A stretch of DNA of 5,752 nucleotides from Methanosarcinales archaeon. GTDB lineage: Archaea > Halobacteriota > Methanosarcinia > Methanosarcinales > Methanogasteraceae. Position numbers and translations under genes: made by a program. Location of the stretch: NCBI GenBank assembly GCA_003661105.1, contig QMVM01000139.1:1-5752 (forward strand), written 5' to 3'. The stretch's first letter is position 1, and each line of letters begins with the position of its first letter. Shown here piece by piece: positions 1 through 5,578 of the stretch. Under the pieces are notes generated by a model. It was not told the origin of the DNA. It did no database searches and was given only the letters and a program-made list of their open reading frames with translations.

Positions 1-11
1 ACCCCTCTTTT

Positions 12-91
12 TGTCATTTCGACCGTAGGGAGAAATCTTTAATGCCTGTATTTTCAGTATGATAAGATTTCTCGCTTTGCTCGAAATGACA
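12..91. repeat. Imperfect long hairpin, REP/MITE-like dispersed repeat
   Basis: Two 28-nt arms (12-39 and 64-91) are reverse complements at 24 of 28 positions and enclose a 24-nt loop. The arms read TGTCATTTCGA...GAGAAATCTT on one side and its complement on the other. From memory, palindromes of this TCATTTCGA/GAGAAATC kind are scattered in many copies between genes in diverse environmental bacteria. It lies about 50 nt past the stop of the FecR-type gene. Read from that gene it has no T-run after the stem, so it is not a classical intrinsic terminator, although the hairpin could still protect the 3' end of the mRNA. The rest of 92-139 shows only short pairings (GGTTAG 97-102 with CTAACC 128-133). 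Confidence 0.75.
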
Positions 92-139
92 GTTTTGGTT
101 AGTTTTCGTTCAGACACTAACTACTAGCTAACCGCGATA

Positions 140-1237
140 TCAATCATCCTCGTCTGTGTCGCTATCGTCTCCATCATCGCCGTCATCTATATCGCTATCG
201 CCGTCATCGTCTCCGTCATCATCGCCGTCATCTATATCGCTATCGCCGTCATCGTCTCCATCATCATCGCCGTCACCTATATCGCTATCGTCATCATCGT
301 CGCTATCATCGTCGTCATCTATATCGTCGTCTGTATCACTGTCATCGTCGTCTGTATCTGTGTCGGTATCGCTATCGTCATCATCCCCAGGTATATCATC
401 TGTATCTACTTCAATATACATATCCGCATCTGTATCTATATCAATAGCTGCATCCATATCATCATCCGCATCGTTTGCATCTGAGTCTATATCTGTATCT
501 GTATCGCTATCATCGTTATCGTCTGTAACTGATTCTGACGATGCTGAAGGTGCGTTTGTTGGCATAGCAACATTGATTTCCGTTGGCGCGATTAAATTCC
601 TAATAGACGGTAAATCAAATTCCTCGGGAGGTGATGGCGCTACTTCAGGAGATTGGACTTCTAAACCATGTTCCGGCTCCGTCAGCTCGGTAACCCCGTG
701 GGTATTTTCTGCGTAAATTCCTACTTCCTTTCCTTGTTGACTTCCTAAATAGAGAAGGGTGAGAGATTGGCCATCGTTTTCCAGGCACCAGGCAAATAAG
801 CATCCGCGAATTCCAATCGTAGCAACTGGGGTTTGTATTTTTACCTTGTCAGGAAACCGATGAGAAATGGCTCCTGTGATCATGCGAAATGTTCCTTTGG
901 TGGAAGTTCCAAGAAACTGTCCAAAAGATTTTTGAGGATCAAAGACAAATTTATCAATCACGATCCTGCTGGATGGACCTATGGTGAGAATGGATTTATC
1001 AATAAAGAAAATTTGTAATTTCCCATCGATACCAGTCAACAACGTATCTTTTTCGTAAATTGGATTTCCAGTGCTCAGATTTATGGAATCGCCATTCTCG
1101 CGTAAAGCTGTTGTTGTGCCATGTTGTATGGCAACACGCCCTACGCTGATTGAAGCCAGGAGAATAGCAGGAATCAAACAGGTGGTGATGCATGCTGAAA
1201 ATAACGCCAAAAGTAAATTTCGTGAACATGTCATCAT
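140..1237 (-). CDS. Exported FecR-domain protein with long poly-acidic repeat tail
   Basis: This 365-residue protein is probably exported and surface or periplasmic. Residues 1-30 form a signal peptide or anchor with a long hydrophobic stretch. Residues 33-145 match the FecR domain: a Gly-Arg-Val start, the 'YEKDTLLTG...GKLQIFFIDKS' core, 'LTIGPSS', and then 'KGTFRMITGAI...IQTPVATIGIRG'. This stand-alone FecR type is found in envelope and surface proteins and differs from the anti-sigma FecR, for no sigma gene is nearby. GIRG is followed by Cys146 and not the usual Thr, and Cys151 is close by. A Pro/Glu-rich linker (185-237) leads to a tail (about 238-365) of almost only Asp with Ser, Thr and Gly, with no Lys or Arg after Arg213. 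DxDxDG-like strings suggest calcium binding, which is inference. The first of two adjacent ATGs (1237, 1234) has an AAAAGG ribosome site. It starts 1 nt after the TPR-barrel gene, so the two are probably translationally coupled and work together. Confidence 0.85.
   Translation of the reverse strand: MMTCSRNLLLALFSACITTCLIPAILLASISVGRVAIQHGTTTALRENGDSINLSTGNPIYEKDTLLTGIDGKLQIFFIDKSILTIGPSSRIVIDKFVFDPQKSFGQFLGTSTKGTFRMITGAISHRFPDKVKIQTPVATIGIRGCLFAWCLENDGQSLTLLYLGSQQGKEVGIYAENTHGVTELTEPEHGLEVQSPEVAPSPPEEFDLPSIRNLIAPTEINVAMPTNAPSASSESVTDDNDDSDTDTDIDSDANDADDDMDAAIDIDTDADMYIEVDTDDIPGDDDDSDTDTDTDDDDSDTDDDIDDDDDSDDDDDSDIGDGDDDGDDDGDSDIDDGDDDGDDDGDSDIDDGDDGDDSDTDEDD
178..300. repeat. 45-bp tandem repeat coding for the acidic tail
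   Basis: A 45-bp unit starts at 178 and repeats at 223 with one visible difference (G/A near the end), then restarts at 268 and decays after about 23 bases into shorter TCATCG/TCGTCA runs. In the gene's frame each unit encodes 15 residues, DDGDDDGDDDGDSDI in one phase. Because 45 is a multiple of three, gain or loss of units would keep the frame and only change tail length. The flanking sequence down to about 150 and up to about 520 is a degenerate relative built from the same triplets. Confidence 0.85.
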
Positions 1238-1238
1238 T

Positions 1239-2582
1239 TTAAAACCTTTTTTCCAACATTAAGGTGGTTCTTGCTCGGCTGTAATCATAAATTTCTATGT
1301 TGGAATCGTCGTGTGTATAATCAAAAGACAATACGGCCCTGGTTCTTTGCCAGGGAAGGGGCGCGAAGAATTTGACCTTGGTTTTATAGCGCTTATTTTT
1401 TCGGGTTTTATTGTACTTACATTGACGATCATCATATTGCCGATCTCTATAATCAAACATAAGGAGGCTTTGAAACCACTTGTTAAAACGGACATAAAAT
1501 GCCACTGTGGCTACTGGGCCATCATAGGCCTTGATATCTTTCTTGGCCCACTTCCATTCATAGCCCAAATTCCACTGGAACATATATTTCTTTTCACCCC
1601 AGTAAATACGTGGCATAATCCCGAAGAACGAATAGACTCCATCTCTCTTCTCATTGTTTGGATAAATTTGATATTGGCATATTGCCGACCATCTAGTCAT
1701 TAAATTCTCAGAGTGATGCCAGTCAACTCGTGGTTCCATACCATAAATCTGGGCATACGATTCTGATAAGTAGTCAAGCATGTCAATAGTAAAGGGTATG
1801 TATACAGCATATCCCATGGCTTCTTTATACTTAGGGCCAGTAGCCAGCTTCAGGAAATTGATATTGAAATCACTTTTCCGGTCATATAAAGTATTATAAA
1901 AGCTAAGGCTATTTTCCCATAAAAATGAACCCTTTAAACCAAAATCCCACTTATGTTTTGCCTTAACATCAACAATAGTGCCCCAGTCAGCAAGTTTTGT
2001 TGAATCTGATTTAAGACGTATGGGACCGTCAATAGTATCGATATAATCATCATCAGGAGCAGTATTGACATTGGTGTTGTATTGACGACCGACACCGACG
2101 GTCAAATTTATTTTATGCCTATGCTTTTTCTTTTTAATCGCTCGCAGATATTTTTTTGCCGAAGTTTTGATCTCTGGTGAAGGTTTGGTTTCAATTACTT
2201 TTTTCAGCTCTTCTTCTGCAAGGGAATAGTTGCCAAGCTTATAATAGGTTATACCAAGTTGAAGCCTGGCCAAAGCATGATTCGGATTGACCATAAGAAT
2301 TCTATCATAGGCAGCAGATGCACTTTCATAGAATTTTAGTTCCATAGCAACTTTGCCATACAAAAAGTTCAGTTCTGTATCCTCCGGATCATCCATTAAT
2401 GCCTGCCAAAGCAGATCATACGCTTCATGTGTCTTGTTTTGATGAAGCAAGCTTTTTGCTGTATGATAGGTGGAATTTTCAGTTCCGGCCCAAGAAGGCG
2501 TTTCTGTCAGAACACAAAAAATCGATATTAAAAGGATGAGGTAAGGTAATATCGCTGCACGTGTTAGCTTATTGTTTTGCAC
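1239..2582 (-). CDS. TPR-containing outer-membrane beta-barrel protein (Slam/DUF560-like architecture)
   Basis: This 447-residue protein starts at a GTG. An in-frame stop five codons upstream leaves no room for a longer form. Residues 1-32 are a full Sec signal peptide (basic N-region, hydrophobic ILPYLILLISIFCVL, cleavage near PSWAG). Residues 38-150 hold about three TPR units ('AYDLLWQALMDDPEDTELNFLYG', 'AYDRILMVNPNHALARLQLG', 'SLAEEELKKVI'), then a basic patch KKKKHRHK. From about 157 to the end it is rich in alternating aromatic/polar strands, begins near an NTNVN motif, and ends in Arg-Phe, the terminal aromatic expected of barrels folded by BAM. Periplasmic TPR plus C-terminal barrel is the layout of Slam-type (DUF560, type XI) exporters of surface proteins. 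Assignment to that exact family is uncertain, and another TPR-porin family is possible. The FecR-type gene follows after 1 nt. Its DNA is clearly more A+T-rich than the cassette upstream. The ribosome site is poor. Confidence 0.82.
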   Translation of the reverse strand: MQNNKLTRAAILPYLILLISIFCVLTETPSWAGTENSTYHTAKSLLHQNKTHEAYDLLWQALMDDPEDTELNFLYGKVAMELKFYESASAAYDRILMVNPNHALARLQLGITYYKLGNYSLAEEELKKVIETKPSPEIKTSAKKYLRAIKKKKHRHKINLTVGVGRQYNTNVNTAPDDDYIDTIDGPIRLKSDSTKLADWGTIVDVKAKHKWDFGLKGSFLWENSLSFYNTLYDRKSDFNINFLKLATGPKYKEAMGYAVYIPFTIDMLDYLSESYAQIYGMEPRVDWHHSENLMTRWSAICQYQIYPNNEKRDGVYSFFGIMPRIYWGEKKYMFQWNLGYEWKWAKKDIKAYDGPVATVAFYVRFNKWFQSLLMFDYRDRQYDDRQCKYNKTRKNKRYKTKVKFFAPLPWQRTRAVLSFDYTHDDSNIEIYDYSRARTTLMLEKRF

Positions 2583-2633
2583 GGATAATTTTTTTTATTG
2601 GGGAATCCTCTCTCGAAGAAAAAATTAACGAAT

Positions 2634-2662
2634 TGTTTAGCACAAACAGATGGTCCTGTCAA
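2634..2662 (-). promoter_or_regulatory. Candidate sigma-70 promoter of the TPR-barrel/FecR operon
   Basis: On the minus strand a perfect TTGACA -35 box (2657-2662) is followed after exactly 17 nt by TAAACA (2634-2639), a weak -10 with three of six consensus bases. Transcription would begin near 2627 and give a leader of about 45 nt before the GTG at 2582. The -35 box overlaps the short inverted repeat at the cassette edge (2658-2673). No better promoter is visible between the RhuM remnant and the GTG. Read-through from the cassette is also possible, since all genes run the same way and no terminator is seen between them. Confidence 0.4.
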
Positions 2663-2673
2663 AAATTGGGTCT
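2658..2673 (+). repeat. Left copy of inverted 16-mer flanking the cassette
   Basis: GTCAAAAATTGGGTCT on the plus strand is the reverse complement, with one mismatch, of AGACCCCATTTTTGAC at 5359-5374. It lies about 28 nt past the point where RhuM homology ends (about 2701). The similarity stops at the ends of the 16-mer in both directions, so the pair could be short terminal inverted repeats, two relics of one dispersed repeat family, or coincidence. Confidence 0.4.
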
Positions 2674-3050
2674 TGATTATTCTGCAGCAGCAACGGAATT
2701 TTGCCGGTTCCAGATAGGCGTTGACGATGCGGCCAAGGGAGTCAAGTTCTTCCTTTGTCAGATAATTTTTGGCAATGGGTACATCTGTTTTTAGGATTTT
2801 CCCGTTTGGAGTTTTCTCCCAGGAGGTTAGGCCCACATGGTCTTTGCTGCTGTCCGCCCGTTGCATGATGAGTTCGGCGGCAGTGTGGCCGTAGATCGCA
2901 AAATGCAGTTTATTCTGTATCTTCACATAGCCCTTGATGGCGAACTCCCGCAACACCTGGGTGGCCCACTGGCGGAATTGGGTTGCCCGAACCGAATTTG
3001 CCCGATACCCCACCGAGATGAGTTTTTTGCGTCGTTCCATGGCCCGCATA

Positions 3051-4037
3051 TCAATTATTCTCCGACTCGGTTCTTTGTAGTATCGTTTCAGTCAGCCTTT
3101 TGAAATCCATATAACATTTTGTAACGCTTTGGGCGTGGGCACCGATGGCGCCCTCAGCCGGTTTGAGAAAAAATACTGGTTTTCGCGCGTCCTGCGCCAT
3201 GGGCATAAGACTCTGATAATGACGAATCAGTCCTATGCGATTAGCGTCGTCCTCAGATATTGAATCCGCTGTTTGATCGAGAATATATTTCCAATAAGTC
3301 GCCGGAATTCTCTCAACCCATTTCCGGTATGCTTTAACCGGGCGACTTTTTCGCTCTACATGTTGCATAACGATATAACCCGCAGGCATCATTTTGCCGG
3401 AGGGAAGTGGAATATTCAGACTGTCCGGTTTTTGTTGCAACCGTTGTTCCCATCCACGGCGCCAGCTTTTCAGAGTAGGCCCAAGATTTTTCAGGCCCTG
3501 AAGGGAATACAGATCGGGAGCCAGCGGTGAGATGACGTAATCAGCCGCAATCAAGGCCGAGCGGTTGATGGCTCCAAGATTCGGTCCTACGTCGATTAGC
3601 ACGATTTCTGCATCCACATCCTTAGCTGCATAGTATATGATGCGGTAAAAGGCCGTGATGGCTCGAAACGCAGCAGAGTCACGGTCCAGACACCGGGGCC
3701 AACTATCCGAGAGTTTGTCTTCAAACTGTGACAGCCCGAGATCGCCGGGTATCAGGTGGAGATTGTCCAGAATCCTTTCCGTGTGTGCGGGTGCAATATC
3801 GCCGGTTCCTTCCAGGATCGGAGAAATGCATGACAGAACGCTCTTATGATCTACTTTCTCCGGCCATAGCTCTTCCAGCCGCTCCTCTTCCAGAAACATG
3901 CTTGAGAGATTGGCCTGCGGGTCCAGGTCGGCGGCCAGCACCCTGTGCCCCTGTTCCGCCATCATCCAGGCAATATGGTAGACCAGCGTGGTTTTACCCA
4001 CACCGCCCTTGTTATTGAAAAAGGCGATTGTTCTCAT
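3051..4037 (-). CDS. ParA/Soj-like deviant Walker ATPase
   Basis: This 328-residue cytoplasmic P-loop ATPase is of the ParA/MinD class. The deviant Walker A KGGVGKTT is at residues 10-17 with signature Lys10 and catalytic Lys15. The A' motif DLDPQANLS is at 37-45, and Walker B EIVLIDVGPNLG at about 144-155 has Val-Gly-Pro where the family usually shows Thr/Ser-Pro-Pro. 'DYVISPLAPDLYSLQGLKNL' (167-186) is the usual switch-following block. At 328 residues it is longer than typical chromosomal ParA (about 250-270), with extra sequence at about 190-265. ParA proteins form ATP-dependent dimers that often bind DNA and position a cargo. No ParB or centromere-binding partner is visible. The start ATG overlaps the stop of the AlbA_2 gene (ATGA), with GGGAGG 7 nt upstream, so the two are translationally coupled and likely partners. 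It could be a partition relic of a mobile element or the ATPase of a defence-type module. Confidence 0.92.
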   Translation of the reverse strand: MRTIAFFNNKGGVGKTTLVYHIAWMMAEQGHRVLAADLDPQANLSSMFLEEERLEELWPEKVDHKSVLSCISPILEGTGDIAPAHTERILDNLHLIPGDLGLSQFEDKLSDSWPRCLDRDSAAFRAITAFYRIIYYAAKDVDAEIVLIDVGPNLGAINRSALIAADYVISPLAPDLYSLQGLKNLGPTLKSWRRGWEQRLQQKPDSLNIPLPSGKMMPAGYIVMQHVERKSRPVKAYRKWVERIPATYWKYILDQTADSISEDDANRIGLIRHYQSLMPMAQDARKPVFFLKPAEGAIGAHAQSVTKCYMDFKRLTETILQRTESENN

Positions 4038-5218
4038 GATCCGGCCTCCCGCACTGTTGCAAGAAAATAATTTGGTTCGTTAATGGTGAATTCCGCAGGT
4101 GGATTGCCGTTATTTTGCAGAACCGCACGCACTGTGGCTATCCCGCGACCGAACCGATTGACATAAGCAAGGTTCTTCATGGCTTCGGCGATTTTAGGAT
4201 TCCGGTAATCGTTCTGATTGGGGAAATCAGCGGCAGCACCGTAAAGCCCGCCCGGGTTCTGAATTTCGATCTGATCGGAAAACCAATAAAAATGAATAGG
4301 TGCATTAGACTGGTAGTCGCGGTGCATAACCGCATTCATGAGCAACTCGCGAATGGCCCAATCCGGATAAGGAGTTATCTGTTTTTCCCTTAGAGCGGAA
4401 ACCGGAACCGGGCGGGAAGGAAACAGCGTTTTTATGAATGCATCCAGTTCACGAAGGATTGTAAGCAGATCACCTGTGAACTTGCGTTCGTCCAGAATAT
4501 CGGATTCCAAGCCGTTCCCTTCGAAGCGAACATACTGGATATAGGCGCCAGGCAGCCAATTTTGTGGCGTTTCCGAAAACAACAGGGCGCCGGCGTTGGT
4601 GACACACTGGTTGTGCATATCCCATAACCCCAGAGCGGCCATCTGCTGTAACATGTCACGATCATTTTCTTCGATGATTTCCGGGGCCACGGCGGCCATC
4701 CGGTAATCATGGAAGAGGGAATGGACGATTTGATCCTGGCCGCAGCCAAGACATGGCTGTATGTCAAATGTCCTGGCACTGTGCACCCTGCGTTCGGTAA
4801 GGATACGTTCTTCCTGTTCAGTAGCGATGCCACGTCGCGGGCTAACCCGTATCCAGACCCGACCACGATAGCGGACCGGCGGCATGTCGGATGGCTTCAC
4901 TTCCACCACGGCGATATAGCCTTCGGGAAAAGAGCGCTTTTGAACGGTAAGAGCCGGCAGGGGGACAATTTGGCCGGAGTCACGATGGCCGGCAAGATTT
5001 TTTAGGAGTTGGTCCGTGATTTCGATACCGGTAACCGCCCCTGTTTTATCTTCTGCACCAATAAACAAATAGCCAGGCTTCCCGTGACCCGGCATGTCGT
5101 TGGCAAAGGCGCAGATGGCCTCGCAAAATTTATCTGATTTGTTCGTGGAAACAGTTCGCTCCACATTGTCGGCCTCTGTATCTTTCAGAAGAGCTTTGAT
5201 TTCTTCATTGGTCAACAT
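4034..5218 (-). CDS. AlbA_2 (Schlafen-type) domain protein with C-terminal HATPase_c_4 domain
   Basis: This 394-residue protein belongs to the large COG2865-type family, sometimes annotated as transcriptional regulator or 'RecG-related helicase', though no helicase motifs are present. Residues 15-140 form the AlbA_2 domain, a nucleic-acid-binding or nuclease-like fold shared with Schlafens: 'KSDKFCEAICAFANDMPGHG', 'YLFIGAEDKTGAVTGI', 'YIAVVEVKPS', 'RVWIRVSPRRG'. Residues about 286-385 form the HATPase_c_4 domain: 'PDWAIRELLMNAVMHRDY', 'IEIQNPGGL', 'RNPKIAEAMKNL', 'NRFGRGI'. I chose the ATG at 5218 because AAGGGGAG lies 6 nt before it and domain homology begins just after it. A longer in-frame extension to a TTG at 5536 crosses repeat sequence and has no family resemblance. 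The start overlaps the end of a lost upstream gene, and the stop overlaps the ParA start. Family members are frequent in defence islands and on mobile elements. The biochemical role here is unknown. Confidence 0.92.
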   Translation of the reverse strand: MLTNEEIKALLKDTEADNVERTVSTNKSDKFCEAICAFANDMPGHGKPGYLFIGAEDKTGAVTGIEITDQLLKNLAGHRDSGQIVPLPALTVQKRSFPEGYIAVVEVKPSDMPPVRYRGRVWIRVSPRRGIATEQEERILTERRVHSARTFDIQPCLGCGQDQIVHSLFHDYRMAAVAPEIIEENDRDMLQQMAALGLWDMHNQCVTNAGALLFSETPQNWLPGAYIQYVRFEGNGLESDILDERKFTGDLLTILRELDAFIKTLFPSRPVPVSALREKQITPYPDWAIRELLMNAVMHRDYQSNAPIHFYWFSDQIEIQNPGGLYGAAADFPNQNDYRNPKIAEAMKNLAYVNRFGRGIATVRAVLQNNGNPPAEFTINEPNYFLATVREAGS

Positions 5219-5337
5219 GGGATACTCCCCTTGGCAAGCAGCTCTGCCAGTTTGTAATTGACGCTGGTTACGCCGAAATCGGGTTCTCGACCAAATGGCT
5301 CGCGCATAAAACGTGAGGTCAGGTCTGCTCTTGACTC
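5212..5337 (-). pseudogene. Probable C-terminal remnant of a lost upstream operon gene
   Basis: In the frame one base ahead of the AlbA_2 gene, an open stretch of 41 codons ends in a TGA that overlaps the AlbA_2 start by 7 nt (ATGTTGA). The last part reads FGREPDFGVTSVNYKLAELL and then AKGSIPC. It looks like ordinary protein with G/C-rich third positions, whereas the other frames give Arg/Gln-rich nonsense. The AlbA_2 ribosome site (AAGGGGAG) lies inside its Ala-Lys-Gly-Ser codons, as expected for coupled genes. Going upstream, the frame runs into the palindrome at 5322-5363 and a TAA at 5338-5340, so the gene body has been cut off there. I do not recognise the family. A 31-residue version from the ATG at 5307 is conceivable but has no ribosome site. 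The alternative is chance open sequence. Confidence 0.45.
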
Positions 5338-5363
5338 TTATGAATTCAAGGCAAGAGCAGACC
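5322..5363. repeat. 12-bp perfect inverted repeat, REP-like palindrome
   Basis: GGTCTGCTCTTG (5322-5333) is exactly complementary to CAAGAGCAGACC (5352-5363), with an 18-nt loop containing GAATTC. On the minus strand it is preceded by two tandem GGGGTC motifs spaced by about 11 nt (AAATGGGGTC, AAAATGGGGTC, covering about 5360-5381). From memory, GGGGTC-rich palindromes ending in CTTG often accompany REP-associated tyrosine transposases (Y1 family) in Desulfobacterota and similar genomes. No transposase is present here. It marks the point where the remnant gene at 5212-5337 is cut. Confidence 0.7.
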
Positions 5364-5374
5364 CCATTTTTGAC
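5359..5374 (+). repeat. Right copy of inverted 16-mer flanking the cassette
   Basis: AGACCCCATTTTTGAC is the partner of the 16-mer at 2658-2673. It overlaps the outer end of the 12-bp inverted repeat (5352-5363) and includes one of the two GGGGTC motifs of the minus strand. Together the copies enclose 2.7 kb holding the AlbA_2, ParA and RhuM genes and the upstream gene remnant. Confidence 0.4.
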
Positions 5375-5548
5375 CCCATTTCGTATATTTCTACACATAA
5401 CGCCATTATTACCGTGCTGGGGATGATGACCAATGTGATTAAAAGCAATGAGTCGTAATTCTACCACAAACCTTGGGAAAAAGCGCAAACCCCAGCTACG
5501 GTGCATCAATATTGTTCTGTGTTTTTTTGCCTCCAATTCATCGAGGCT

Positions 5549-5578
5549 ATTGTACTCGGACTTTTTTTAAAATGGAAA
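5549..5578 (-). promoter_or_regulatory. Weak promoter-like site upstream of the cassette
   Basis: On the minus strand TTTCCA (5573-5578, four of six -35 bases) is followed after 18 nt by TACAAT (5549-5554, five of six -10 bases). It would give a leader of about 330 nt before the AlbA_2 ATG, through the repeats. In A+T-rich DNA such matches are common, and the original promoter of the operon may have been lost with the upstream gene. Confidence 0.2.

Larger units (their letters stand above)
2564..3049 (-). pseudogene. RhuM-family protein remnant, truncated at both ends
   Basis: The open frame codes for 161 residues. Residues 10-116 clearly match the central part of the RhuM (virulence protein/Fic-associated DNA-binding) family: 'LISVGYRANSVRATQFRQWA', 'VLREFAIKGY', 'KLHFAIYGHTAAELI', 'RADSSKDHVGLTSW', 'GKILKTDVPIAKNYL' and 'RIVNAYLEPA'. 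Family members are usually about 330 residues, with roughly 100 residues (a helix-turn-helix-like region) before the SVGYR motif and a long helical C-terminus. Both are absent. After residue 116 (about position 2701) the reading continues into unrelated sequence with a Cys/Phe-rich tail that overlaps the next gene's GTG by 19 nt. It starts 2 nt after the ParA stop, with a GGAG 10 nt before the ATG, so a short protein may still be made. RhuM genes often lie in restriction-modification and defence clusters. I treat this as a decayed gene caught at a recombination boundary. Confidence 0.82.

Noticed and set aside
12..91. Hairpin as rho-independent terminator of the FecR operon
   Set aside because: On the minus strand the stem is followed by an A-rich stretch and not by T residues. 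It fits a dispersed repeat better.
178..312. CRISPR-like array
   Set aside because: The repeats are directly tandem with no spacers, and they code in frame for the acidic tail.
156..716. Plus-strand open frame coding for an almost pure Ser/Pro/Ile repeat protein
   Set aside because: It is the complement of the Asp-rich tail repeats (GAT/GAC triplets read as Ser codons). It has no sensible start site, and the FecR gene on the other strand explains the region fully.
4432..4866. Second minus-strand frame of 144 residues inside the AlbA_2 gene
   Set aside because: It is a shadow frame of the AlbA_2 gene, whose conserved motifs lie in the other frame across the whole stretch.
5258..5458. Plus-strand 66-residue open frame across the palindrome
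   Set aside because: It has no ribosome site and crosses repeat sequence. The minus-strand frame there has more protein-like composition and operon logic.
5219..5536. N-terminal extension of the AlbA_2 gene to a TTG at 5536
   Set aside because: The added 106 residues run through the GGGGTC repeats and palindrome, resemble no AlbA_2 protein, and ignore the strong ribosome site before the ATG at 5218.
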